Below are positions 38,380 to 49,669 of a stretch of 64,000 nt of DNA, in pieces. The position numbers and the translations under genes are program-made. The DNA comes from Chrysomallon squamiferum. Its lineage: Eukaryota; Mollusca; Gastropoda; Neomphalida; Peltospiridae. Under the pieces are notes generated by a model. The model was not told where the DNA came from and did no database searches. It saw only the letters and a list, made by a program, of their open reading frames with translations. The stretch is taken from positions 13,155,106 through 13,219,105 of the forward strand of contig CM022666.1 in NCBI GenBank assembly GCA_012295275.1. The letters are read 5' to 3'. Numbering within the stretch: the first letter of the stretch is position 1; each line of letters opens with the position of its first letter.

Positions 38380-39266
38380 CATATGTTAACCGCACCGGAC
38401 GCTCCAGAATGCGACACTGCAACGCCAAACCGTTGTGACAAGCGTAACATTATATGTGTCACCTGTTTACTGGAAAGTGCGTGACTGAGCCGCAGAGCGC
38501 TAGCTGGCTTCTGTCAACCGCGTGGCACCGAGGCTTCGCAGAACATCCATATTCTCTCGGCGCGCGAGCATCGTTTTAGCAAGTCAGTAGTCTGATCTAC
38601 GGACACCGAGCGAGCGAGCAGCTGTCGAGTGTGGGGCTTTTCCAGGATGTGTTGTGTGTGCGCGCTGGCTTCTAGTGCGACAAAGCCGCTAATTACAGGC
38701 ATGGACATCGTCGAGTGAAATTATCGGAAATTGTGTCTGTGTTTTCGTTCGTCGTGGCGAAGAGGAAATATTATTTAGGTTAATTCACGTGTTCGCGAGG
38801 ATGTGAATACCTACAGTTCGTTCGCTGAACGTTTTAGTTTGATGTGTTTTCTCCCCCTCTTGTTTTCACCGTAGAGTATTTGTGTTTTGAGATATATCGT
38901 TTGTTAAATCGTTAATTTCTTGTTTTATTTTATTTTTATTTTTATTTTTATTTTATTTTTGTTTTGTTATTTGATTTTTATAAATATTGTTTTTAATACT
39001 TCTTCTTTTTTAAAAAAAGAAAAAAGAAAAAAAGAAAGATGGTTTACTTGTATTCGTTGGTCTGGTACTGTTGAAAGGAGTGAAACACAGAACCGCTGTC
39101 TCTCTCTCGCTCTCTCGCTCTGTAAGCTGTGGTGTTTTTGTAAAATCGATCTCTTGTTATACTCGGAGTAATGGTTACAGCTTGAATTGAAAACAGATAA
39201 GTTTTTCAATTTTTTTAAATCACAAGTTTCAGCTGCAGTGCGCGAGGCTCTGCTTTAGCAGACTAC

Positions 39267-39301
<35 letters not shown>

Positions 39302-39383
39302 GAAATTTTTGTTGTTGTTGTTGTTGTAAACTTCCCGAGGCAGACGACACTTTCCCCGCGTGGCCAAACCGTTGTGTGACCGC
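38380..39383 (+). promoter_or_regulatory. Probable promoter / 5' UTR region of the CNG channel gene
   Basis: Composition shifts to GC-rich and CpG-containing from about 38380 (CGCACCGGACGCTCC, CTCGGCGCGCGAGCATCG, CCGAGCGAGCGAGCAGC). It stays mixed up to the start codon at 39401. A long T run at 39270-39299 and a CCCGAGGCAG ending at 39344 could be a splice acceptor for a 5' UTR exon. CTCTGTAAGC near 39118 could be a matching donor. No TATA box can be fixed; the transcription start is not visible. Confidence 0.4.
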
Positions 39384-39446
39384 ATGGCGCACGGACCGCC
39401 ATGTCAGGCGTACTGGCGAGAAGGAAGGCGAGCGACACCGGAGTAG
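39384..39446 (+). CDS. Upstream ORF overlapping the CNG start codon (20 codons)
   Basis: ATG at 39384 lies 17 bases before the main ATG at 39401 and in another frame. It reads MAHGPPCQAYWREGRRATPE and stops at TAG 39444-39446, inside the main coding sequence. Context of this ATG: C at -3, G at +4. The main ATG has G at -3 and T at +4. If both ATGs lie in the mRNA, the uORF would compete with the channel start. Translation is inferred. Confidence 0.4.
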   Translation: MAHGPPCQAYWREGRRATPE

Positions 39447-40808
39447 CAGTCAAGTACACGCCGTGTGCCAAGGCGGACACGAACGACGATAATGAAATAG
39501 ACGAAATCGCCATCGTCAACAACGACGACAATGATCAGCCGAGGCAGCAGCAGCAGCAGCAGGCGACAACAACAACAACACCGTCTCCGTCGTCGATCGC
39601 AGTGGAAGGTGGTGACGTGCCGAGCATCGAGCCAGTGGTCACAGCGAACGGGCCCCGCCACCCCCCCGGGCTCGAGATCTACCAGTCGCCCTCAGACCGC
39701 ACGAAGCTGATCGGGGAGCGACTCAGCTCGTGCGACAAGATCAGCTTGTCGTCTCCGATCTATTCCAACAAGGTCGTCGAGCAGAAATCGAAGTCGAGTT
39801 CCAAACACAGTCTGCTGGATCTTGTGAGCAGCAAGCTGGACATAGTGAAGACTCGCAAGCGGTATTCCGTCGCTAACCAGTCTCTGATGAGAAAGCAGAG
39901 ACTCAGCGAGGCAAACATCACATCGAAGGGGATCAGGAAACAGAGGAGGAAGGAGTTGGAGGAGAAGTTCGGCAAGAAGAGCATACGAGGCGACCGCGGC
40001 GACACGCTAACGACTGTCACGGACAGCTCCGACCACGGCGGCTGCAACTGGACGTTCGTGTTTGACCCGTCGGGTCGTCTGTGCTACTGGTGGTCTTCGT
40101 TCGTCAGCGTGGCCTTCCTCTACAACTTCTGGGTGATCATCTACAGGTTCGCGTTCCAGGAAATCAACCGCGACAACATTGCGCTGTGGTTCACGCTCGA
40201 CTACCTGGCCGACACCGTGTACATCATGGACGTGGCGTTCCACTTCAGGACGGGCTACCTGCAGGACGGCGTGCTCCAGACGGACACGACGAAGTTGCGG
40301 ATACACTACATGAACTCCACCACTTTCTACATCGATTGTTTGTGTCTGTTGCCTCTCGACTTCATGTACCTCTCTATCGGATTTTGCTCAATTCTGCGCT
40401 GCTTTCGTTTGGTGAAAGTTTATCGGTTCTGGTCGTTCCAGGACCGGACCGAACGGCACACCAACTACCCCAACGTGATTCGAACGTTGACGCTGCTCCA
40501 CTACCTGCTGGCGTTGTTCCACTGGAACGCCTGCCTCTACTACATCGTTGCGACTCGCATGGAGCGCTCTCCAGACATCTGGAGATTCCCCAAGGACGAG
40601 GATAAAGTTACCTTGCAATACCTGCACGCTCTTTACTGGAGTACCCTCACCCTGACGACACTCGGAAACCCCCCCAGGCCGAAGACGGCAGGGGAATATG
40701 TGTTTGTTCTATTCGAAATGGTGTTCGCGTTGATGCTGTTCGCCACCGTGCTGGGACACGTTGCTAACATTGTCACCAACGTCAGTGCAGCACGAAAAGA
40801 ATTTCAAG
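39401..40808 (+). CDS. Cyclic-nucleotide-gated channel subunit, first coding exon (N-terminus to S6)
   Basis: A CNG-family cation channel subunit of the plasma membrane, opened by cGMP or cAMP. The exon encodes 469 residues plus one base. Residues 1-220 are a low-complexity N-terminus with Q49-54, a Thr/Pro/Ser run and a Lys/Arg-rich stretch around 150-195. FDPSGR precedes S1 (about 228-252). S2 is about 261-286, with DYLADTVYIMDVAFHFRTGY. S3 is about 308-328. S4 has basic residues R333, R336, K339 and R342, followed by the family motif NYPN. S5 holds HWNAC (374-378). The pore is LYWSTLTLTTLGNPPRP (411-427), and S6 ends ANIVTNVSAARKEFQ. The exon ends in phase 1 before GTAAGT at 40809, where homologues continue with Ala. 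The pore Asn423 and the VLGHVANIV stretch suggest the invertebrate CNG-like (CNGL) subfamily, by recollection. C-linker and cNMP-binding domain are not in the window. Confidence 0.94.
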
Positions 40809-41134
40809 GTAAGTCGATTTTTTTTCTTCTTCTTTTTTTTTTTTTTCTGTTTTTAATTTTTTCTGGATTGTAAAATGTCAGAAGATGACACACCCTTCAG
40901 CTATTGTTGTTGTACCACAGATACGTTTTCCTTTTCAGCGACGTATTTAATCAAGCAGTCCTGTGTATTTGTTAATACTCAGAATTCACCACGAAAAGAA
41001 GTAGATTATAAATATATTAAAACTGACCAGTCGTATAAAAAGGCGGAAAATAATTATATGTCTGTGTGTGTGTTTTTTTTTATTATTATTTTTTTTGTAA
41101 GGTTTGTGTATGTGTGTGTATATATGTATATCTC

Positions 41135-41140
<6 letters not shown>

Positions 41141-41200
<60 letters not shown>
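41141..41200. repeat. (TA)n(CA)n microsatellite
   Basis: TA units followed by CA units. Confidence 0.95.
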
Positions 41201-41410
41201 TGTATATACAGCTGTGACAGGAAACGTGAATGAATATTACAACTAATGTGTGGTATATATATCACTGGTGTGTAATTTAATGTCTGTTATTTATACAGTT
41301 GAGCTCAGTCGTCACTGTAATATTTTTTATATTAATATTAATAAGTAAAAAAAAATATCCTTGGCTTGTATCGTATGTAAGTGTATTCAGCATAAAACTC
41401 AGTTTTTATA

Positions 41411-41411
41411 C

Positions 41412-41467
<56 letters not shown>

Positions 41468-41580
41468 ATATATATATATATATATCTGTGTCTGTCTATC
41501 TATACATCTATATATCTATGTATGTATGTATCTATCTATCTATCTCTCGCTATATAAATATATCTGTCTATCTATTTATC
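41411..41580. repeat. (TATC)n with (TA)n
   Basis: About 14 perfect TATC units to 41466, TA units to about 41485, then degenerate TATC/TATG words to 41580. Confidence 0.95.
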
Positions 41581-41755
41581 TGTCTAATCTATCTCTGTAT
41601 ATTAGTGTGTATATATATATATTATATATAGTCATACATACAGATACATATAAGCACATGTGTACTTATATCTATACAAACTCACACACACAGACACACA
41701 TATATGTATATGTATATATATATATATACACATACATACATAACATAACATATAT

Positions 41756-41828
41756 AATGTAACGTAACGTAACATAACATAACAGCATAACATAACATAA
41801 TATAATATAACATAAAATAACGTAATAA
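41756..41828. repeat. (TAACA/TAACG)n pentanucleotide array
   Basis: GTAACGTAACATAACATAAC-type units grade into TAATA and TAAAA variants. Confidence 0.88.
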
Positions 41829-42280
41829 ACTGGATTATTAAATTTCTATATTGTTGAATTACACACCTTTGTAGCAAATTGCATATTGTAGACAGTCGAC
41901 CAATAACATCACTTTAAACAACCAGCTTTAACCTGACTGGCTTTCTTTTCTTTTCTAAGACGTGTTGTGATTGGTTTATTTTAATACGCCTGACTCGGCC
42001 TTGACCTAGATTAGATATCATTTTTTGTTTTCATTATCTTCCAACAAAGATGCTGTTATTCTCGAAAGATCCGATAGCCAGGTTTTAATGTTGTTAATGC
42101 ATGAAAGGAATTGTGTTTGTTGTAGGCAGATACAGACAAAAGACAGAATACCGTTGTTTTAAGTAAGAGTAAATTAATGCTCAAGACGTTATTATCCAAC
42201 TGTGGTGTCTCAGAAATCATTCATGTGTAGAAGAATTTTATCAGATGGAATTAATTTGATTTTCTTGATTTGATTTTTTA

Positions 42281-42367
42281 ATAATAATAATAATAATAAT
42301 AATGATGATGATGATGATGATGATGATGATAATGATGATGGTGGTGATGATGATGATGATGATAATT
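42281..42367. repeat. (AAT)n(GAT)n array
   Basis: AAT units to about 42302, then GAT units with GGT and AAT variants. A related GAT/AAT/TAG/AAC array lies at 42973-43133. Confidence 0.94.
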
Positions 42368-43148
42368 ATTCTATTATTATTTAATATAGTCGGTCGAAAC
42401 AGGAAACATATTTTATACTCATTATCGTTACCGTTCTATATAACGTGCAAAAATAGAAACAAACAAACAAATGAAAAACAAACAAACAGACAAAAAAAAA
42501 AAAAAAAAAATTCCAAATAAACAAACAAAACACACAAATAATGACAGTTCTAAAAATGTGTTTAATATCTGCAACTGGTTTCTTCATATTTGGTGAATTT
42601 TTCTTTCTGGTTTTTTTATTTTTTATTTTTTATTGTTTTTCATTTTTTATTTTGTTGTTGTTGTTGTTGTTCTCGTTATATTGATAGTTTCCAGTTGATG
42701 AGAGTTTTGTAAATAAATCTTGTGTTGTATATTATCTGAACAGCCCTAGACCGAACCAATTAACCTTCTTTTGTTCTAAATCCTATTTTCTACAAATTTC
42801 ACATAATCTTACTATTGAATTAAGAAATAACGTTATTTCTGTTCATCTTTATTATCGATATGTGTCTTGAACAATTACTATTGACATAACAAATGTAGTC
42901 AGCACCCTGTTTGTTTAAATTTTTTTTAAAAAAAAAAAATGTGTTTCTCTTTGCTTTATATGTTGTTAAAATAAATAAATAAATAATGATGATGATGATA
43001 AGAACAATAATGATAATGATGAAAATGATGATGATAACAATAGCAATAATAATAATAGTAGAGTAGTAATAGTAGTAGTTGTAGTTGTAGTCGTAGTTGT
43101 AGTAACAACAACAACAACAACAATAATAATAATCTACCAAGCAATACG

Positions 43149-43150
<2 letters not shown>

Positions 43151-43199
<49 letters not shown>

Positions 43200-43205
43200 T
43201 TTATT

Positions 43206-43236
<31 letters not shown>

Positions 43237-43270
43237 TTTTTTGTTTTTGTTGTTGTTGTTGTTGTTGATG
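43151..43270. repeat. (ATT)n, (TTTA)n and (GTT)n arrays
   Basis: Consecutive ATT, TTTA and GTT blocks. Confidence 0.94.
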
Positions 43271-43479
43271 AGCATCATTGAAGTTTTAATAGCATCCAGC
43301 CACATATAAGAAAGCACACACAGACTACACAGTAAGACTGTCACAGGGAGACAGGTAAGACTGCACTTCACAGAAATAGCTTTTTACATTCACAGAAATA
43401 AAAATACATTTTAGTCCCTGTCACATTTTATTTATCAGGGAGAAAAATATCACATTAAGTAGCACCAACGGAGTAAATC

Positions 43480-43760
43480 TAATTACTTCAACCATTTTAA
43501 TCTGTACCGATTATTCCGCGTTTCCACGGCAACCGAACTTTACGTATTTAATCGTATTAACTGACGTCACTAAGAAGCTGCTCAGCCAGAAAGGGATTTC
43601 TTAAAGCGATTAACTCCCTTGTTTCTAATTTCGTTAACCAATCAGAGTACTTTGCAGCGTCTGTTCATTTCACTTACACTTTTGCTTTGCCTTTTAATCG
43701 CTTCTCACGTGCTGTTGATCGATCTCCGTCTTTGAATAATATTCTTGTTATCGATAATCA
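43480..43760. other. Complex intronic island with CRE site
   Basis: Complex sequence with TGACGTCA at 43562-43569 in the channel intron, flanked by ordinary AT-rich DNA. Candidate intronic enhancer, by inference. Confidence 0.3.
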
Positions 43761-44920
43761 TAACAGGACAAAACTTAATGCAGTGTCTTTTTATTTTCTA
43801 CTTTTTTTTTCCTCTGACAGTCGACTGGTTCTGTAATGTCTATTAGCATATTTATGACATCGACTACTGGAGACAGTGTCGACAGTCAGTCTATTTTTGA
43901 AAACGACAGTCATTAGCCTGAAAGATATGTTAAAAATATTCAGTTTTGTTTTGTTATCTTTCTTTCTGTCGTTTTATCTTTCATTCAATCTTTCTGTCTT
44001 TCTTTTTGTCTTTCTTTCATTCTTTATTAGTTTATTTATTCATTGATACTGAATCATATTTCTACCTAAATGTATTATAAAAAATAAATCACACAAGAAA
44101 CAAAAAAACAAAAAACAACAACACCATAACAATTACAAATAAATATCATACTAAGTTTTTACTGTTTTAATTAAATATCCATGATAATTTACCGTAATTA
44201 GACTGCAAACACCAATAGTACACTGATACTATTATTCAAATATTTAATTTCTATCATTATCCAGTCAAATACACAAAAGTTGTTAACGACTAAAAGTCAG
44301 TTAAATGTCACTGCCGTTTAACGAATTCGCATACACCACAAACCAAATTAGTCTTGGTGTTTCAACATCTGTCACCAATTCGTCGGGGGGCGGGGAAAAT
44401 GCTACTAGGGGCGAGGTCAATTTAATTTACATGTCATTTTGATATGGCGCAAGAATATGTGTAAAATTATTAAATTACCTCAGAATAAATAGATCTCTTT
44501 ACGTATTAACGTTGTGATAATAATGCTTATTATCTTTATGTTAATATATCTGTAGGTCTGTCTGTATCAGTCTGTCTGGTTGTTCATCTGTCTCTCTGCG
44601 TCCGTGTGTTTGAATTCTGTCTGTATTTTTCTATTTTTCCTCAGTTAAGTGTATTAAATAAAATGTCAGTGAAATATTAATAAAATTAGCTTTAATTAGA
44701 CAACGCAAACTCAGACTTTCAGTACTATTACTACTTCTATTACCATCACCACTACACAACTATTACTACTATTATTACTTCAGGTAATGTTCCTTCTGTT
44801 GTTACCAACACTACTTCTACTGTCATCGCTGCGCCAACAGCCAGTGTTAAAATACTATTACAACTACTACGACTGCAAAGATGTATAAATATATAAATAC
44901 TGGAGAAAGAAACACAACAG

Positions 44921-45062
<142 letters not shown>

Positions 45063-45462
45063 CCTCCTCCTCTCTCATTATCTACTCATTCTCCTTCACC
45101 CAAAAGCACTACTACGAATATTATGCATGTTAAGCAACTTGGAACATCTGAATAGTAAAAGCTTAATCGGGATTGTGTAGATTAATTTTGTACGTCATGA
45201 ATATTCATGACCGTTCGTCAGGCTCTGTTATTCCAGTGCAGCAGATGTAACGATTACACCGGGCAGACTGAAACTAACGTAGATCATTTTCACAAACGTG
45301 CTCGTTAAACAAAATGTGTGATGTACGTCACCACTGATAACTACGGCATCATCATCGTCATCATCATTATCTGACACGTGATTTCAGCAATTACAACTAT
45401 TGTGTATTAGGAATAACCTTGATCTACATCAAATAAAAAAATACTATTAGAACAACTACTAC

Positions 45463-45602
45463 TAATTACTACTACAACTATCAATACTATTAATTACTAC
45501 TACAACTATCAATACTATTAATTACTACTACAACTATCAATACTCTTAATTACTACTACAACTATCAATACTCTTAATTACTACTACAACTATCAATACT
45601 AT
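45463..45602. repeat. 28-bp tandem repeat, five copies
   Basis: The unit TAATTACTACTACAACTATC + AATACTAT repeats five times almost without change; later copies read ACTCT instead of ACTAT. It looks like a recent higher-order expansion of the surrounding ACT-rich DNA. Confidence 0.93.
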
Positions 45603-46025
45603 TTCCATTGCTACAACGACTACTACCACTAGTACAGTTACTACTACTACTACTACTGTCACTGCTAACGCTACTTTTACTATTAGTATTTCTAGTATTT
45701 CTACTAGCACTATACTACTACTATTACAGCAGCTGCCAATACTACTACCACAATTACTACTACTACTACTACTACTACTACTACCTCTATTAGTACTACT
45801 ACTATTAGTACTTGTACTACTAATATTTCTACTAGTACTACTACTACTACTCTTACTACTACTACTTTTACTACTTCTACTACTATTAGTAATTCTACAA
45901 CTAATATTTCTACTACTAGTACTACGACTACTTTTTCTTCTACTAGTTTTACACATACAACTATTACTAGTATACACTACAACTACAACAAAAATATTAA
46001 CTACTACTGCTATAGTATCATAAGT
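45603..46025. repeat. Imperfect (ACT)n trinucleotide array
   Basis: ACT units with many AGT, ATT and TCT variants. Confidence 0.9.
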
Positions 46026-46157
46026 AAAGACCACCACAACAACAACAAAACAGACTAGCAAAATCTAAAACAAAAAAATCGCCTACTACATACTGAAGGA
46101 AGAAGCAATTAATTTAAAATTGTAAATAAGAAAAAGATTCATCAAAATTTAAACATT

Positions 46158-46322
46158 AAAATAAAATAAAAAGAAATAAAATAAAATAAAATAAAATAAA
46201 ATAAAATAAAATAAATTGAAAAAATATATAAAATAAAATAAAATAAAATAAAGAAAAATAAATTGAAAAAAATATATATAAAATAAAATAAAGTAAAGTA
46301 AAATAAAATAAAATAAAATAAA
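46158..46322. repeat. (AAAAT)n array
   Basis: Pentanucleotide AAAAT blocks separated by two near-identical AAATTGAAAAAATATATA spacers, so the array is partly a roughly 70-bp higher-order duplication. Confidence 0.92.
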
Positions 46323-46749
46323 AGATTTGCGAAGGCGAAGCGCAACATTTGAGGAAATTAGGTTTATGGTCACTAAGTATGACGTAATACCGTTATCACA
46401 AAAAAAAAAAAAAAATGGAGATCGTTATGAGTCAAAATGAGTGGAATAACGCCTAGTTTATTAAACAGCTCAATTTCCATTGGCTATTTATAGCGTGGGG
46501 TCTTCGTACGCAAAATCGATACGCCTTTTAGATTTAAACACAATTATTCATTTACTTGGATGGACGGTTTGAACTGATATGGAATATTTTAGTTTTTATT
46601 TATTTTGTTATTTCTGGTAAATCGGTGTCATTTAAGAACAAAATACTTGTTTAATGAATGAACACAATTTGTTTGCTGCACTTTAGCGCATTACGTGATC
46701 AAGATTATTTGTAACATACTGTCTTTTTTTTTTTTTTTTTAATGATATG

Positions 46750-46921
46750 AGAGAGATATAGACAGACAGACAGATATAAATTTAGATAAATAGATGGATA
46801 GATAAATATATAGATAGACTGACTGATGTATAGAAAGAAAGACAGAGAGACAGACAGATAGATACAGATAGATAGACAGATAGATAGACAGATAGATAGA
46901 TAGATAGATAGATATACATAA

Positions 46922-47006
<85 letters not shown>
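46750..47006. repeat. (GATA)n/(GACA)n followed by (GA)n
   Basis: Degenerate then clean GATA units to 46920, then about 40 GA units from 46926. Confidence 0.95.
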
Positions 47007-47012
<6 letters not shown>

Positions 47013-47584
47013 AAAGTGAGTAAAGCAATGTTCTGTAACAAACCAGAGCAAATATTTGTCTGCGTTCACTGATAAGAATCGATCCTATGACGTATGGCAT
47101 CCCAGGTCCGTATCTTCCCATGTGAATGAATGACTAGTGAATATGACACCCAGGAACAAATGCTGGTATTGATTTTCTGTTAAATATTAAATATTATGAC
47201 ACCCGAAGGAGTGAAAAATTTTAAAAAAAAATCCATGGATTTGCATAAATCAATATTTATGAATTACAACAGCTTTGACGTGAAAATGAAAAAAAAAAAA
47301 AAAAAATAAAAATAAGAAAGCAAAGAAAAGTCGTTTCTGAATCTCTTGAATACATTAATCTTTTATTAATCGTGATATTCAGGTAAAGTACGTTATTTAA
47401 TGTCTAAATTGGTGCACGTAAATTCGATTTATCTTAATGTTATTAGAAAATGAAAGAAGAAGTAAAAATAGCTGTCTGGATTTACTTGAACTAGAATATG
47501 TTTATACTAAAATTAGCCTGAATTTACATATTGACTGTAAAACGTTAAACACTTCTTTCAAATTCGGTCTTATAGAAACCGTTA

Positions 47585-47858
47585 GAAGACGTTACGATCA
47601 TCTTAAGTAGTTACGACTGTCTTATGAATCTACGACTATTTTGTGGAGATACGGTTGTCTTTAGTGGCTATTACTCTATTATAAAGTTATAACTATCTTA
47701 AGAAATGTAACCACCTTAAGAAATGTGACTGTTTTAAGAAATACGACCGTTTTAAGAACTACGACCGTTTTGAGAACTACGACTGTTTTAAAAACTACGA
47801 CTGTTTTATGAAGTTAGCATGTCTTACTTCGCTACGACTATCTTAAGAAGCGTGACCT
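47585..47858. repeat. Diverged 18-bp tandem repeat
   Basis: Units of the form TTAAGAACTACGACCGTT, with variants such as TTAAGAAATGTGACTGTT and TTGAGAACTACGACTGTT, repeat head to tail about 15 times. The clearest copies are at 47697-47820. Confidence 0.85.
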
Positions 47859-47929
47859 ATTAGCTTTGACATATTCAACTATTCTTTTTATACTGTCATA
47901 GTCGAAGTATGCTAGACACTCATACATAA

Positions 47930-48400
47930 ATATCCATAACTAACCATTTGAATATCCTTAATTGTGCATAAAATATCCTTAAACATCTTTAGGATTTTTT
48001 TTAACCAAAATATTGGTGTTGAGCTTTCGTTTGGATCTAACAATATATAATAATATAAGCATTTGCTCAGAGATCATTTCTGAGCTTAATAAAAAATATC
48101 GTTCTTAAACATTTAATATCCTTATCGTTTTCCATAATATCCTTAATGAAATTAAATATTTTGTTGTCTAACACAGTTTTTGTTCAGAGATTGTTTTTGA
48201 CGTTAATATGAAATTCTTGTACAAAATTTAATATCCTAAGCGTTTTCTTCAGATATCCTTCTCTGACAGAATTTCGCTGCGTAAGCTTGTTTTCCTAGTT
48301 ATCCTTTGTGAGGTTAATATAACATTTTCGTGTGTAATTTAATAGCCAAAACGTCTGTTCAAATAGCCGCAGTTAACGTAATGTGACATTATCGAATGCC
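47930..48400. repeat. Old tandem repeat with a unit of about 110-118 bp
   Basis: CAGAGATCATTTCTGAGCTT (48068), CAGAGATTGTTTTTGACGTT (48186) and a diverged TAGTTATCCTTTGTGAGGTT (48297) each begin a block. Each block continues with TTAATATCC..CGTTTTC..ATATCCTT. Upstream copies are more eroded. Confidence 0.65.
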
Positions 48401-48880
48401 TAACTCGTCCAACATGGAAAAGTTGTTAAATGCTTCTCCTGAAGTAAAAAAAATATATATAAAAATAAAATAAAAATAAAAATGTATGTACGATCGATAA
48501 TGGAAAATAATGTTGAGGGGGTGGCACAAATATTTGTGTGTTCTTCCTCCAGAGTTCGAGAACGTAAAAAAATTAAATAAATAAAATAAAATAAAATTAA
48601 AAAAAAAGAGAGAAAAAAATATATATTTGGAACCTTAAAAGCTTTGAACGAAAAGGATTGATTTTAAGATGTTCTCTTTTTCAATTTTTTTTTTTTTTTT
48701 TTTTTTCTTTCTGAGTTAGACACCAGTTTGAAGTTTACATTGAAGCTGTTGGAACAGAGAGGCATTTTTCAAACGTAAAATATTCCAGAAGTGTTGTTAT
48801 TGTTATTATTAGTTTCTATATATATATATTATATTGTTATTATTAGTTTCTATATACACACACACACACACAGATACATA

Positions 48881-49578
48881 CAGTGGTACCTCGAGTCACG
48901 AGTGTTCCAACTTACGAATTTTCCGAGTTACGGTCGATTTTATGCTTTGAGTTGCGAGCCAAAATGCGACTTACGAGCTCGTTTGGCACAACGAACAACA
49001 CAACATTCGCCCAGCATCGTGGTTACCTTGCCTTGGAAAAATCTCTGTTGTGTTATGCTGGCGATTTGTGCAGTATTTTGCCAAATTTCCATGGATCCTA
49101 AGAAAGTGAGTGCAAATGACAGTGCTGAGAAGAAGCGGATGATGTCCACTGAATTAAAGCATGAAATCATAGAAACACATGAGTGAGTTGTGTGTGTAGT
49201 CAACATGACTAGTAGTAATTTTACGATATGTACCATATTAAGCAGAAGGAGTCGATAAAGGCTATAACTGCAGCCAAAGGCATTAAAATAATTTCTAAGC
49301 TGTGGACCTCTGTACATGAGATGATGGAGAAACCCTAACCCTGTACACTTTACAAAACCAATTTATTTCTTTACATTCTCTTTTATTTTGTTTTTTTATA
49401 CAATATTTGTCATTTATACATACTTTTATCTTATTTAAAAAACACAATACAAAAATTGGGGTGGTTTTGGGGGCTGGAACGGATTAATGGTATTTCGATT
49501 AATTTCATTTGGGAAAACTGATTTGATATACGAGCAAATTTGAGTTACGAATTAAACTCGTAAGTTATGATAACACTG
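48881..49578 (+). mobile_element. Degenerate Tigger/pogo-type DNA transposon
   Basis: The element begins CAGTGGTACCTCGAGTCACG and ends with the imperfect reverse complement CTTACGAGTTTAATTCG..GTGTTATCACTG-like sequence, closing in CACTG. TA dinucleotides (48879-48880 and 49579-49580) flank it as the target duplication of the Tc1/mariner-pogo superfamily. At about 700 bp it is far shorter than an autonomous Tigger of 2-3 kb. It keeps only the N-terminal DNA-binding part of the transposase, with frameshifts, and must be immobile on its own. Confidence 0.85.
49091..49330 (+). pseudogene. Tigger transposase N-terminal remnant
   Basis: ATG 49091 opens MDPKKVSANDSAEKKRMMST and ELKHEIIETHE before TGA at 49184-49186. 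After a gap, another frame reads QKESIKAITAAKGIKIISKL and WTSVHEMMEK. Tigger/pogo transposases have the same order: MDPKK.., a helix-turn-helix beginning LxxKxEII, then a segment ending ..EMEKLL. The DDE catalytic domain is absent. Confidence 0.8.
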
Positions 49579-49669
49579 TAGTTTATATATATATAGATAG
49601 ATATATACACATATACATATTTGTTGTGGGTTTTTGATATGTTTTTCTTTTTCTTTTTCTTTTTTGTTA

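Noticed and set aside
40081-40605. Second open frame of 174 codons inside the channel exon
   Set aside because: A frame-shifted shadow of the CNG coding sequence; the true frame carries all channel motifs.
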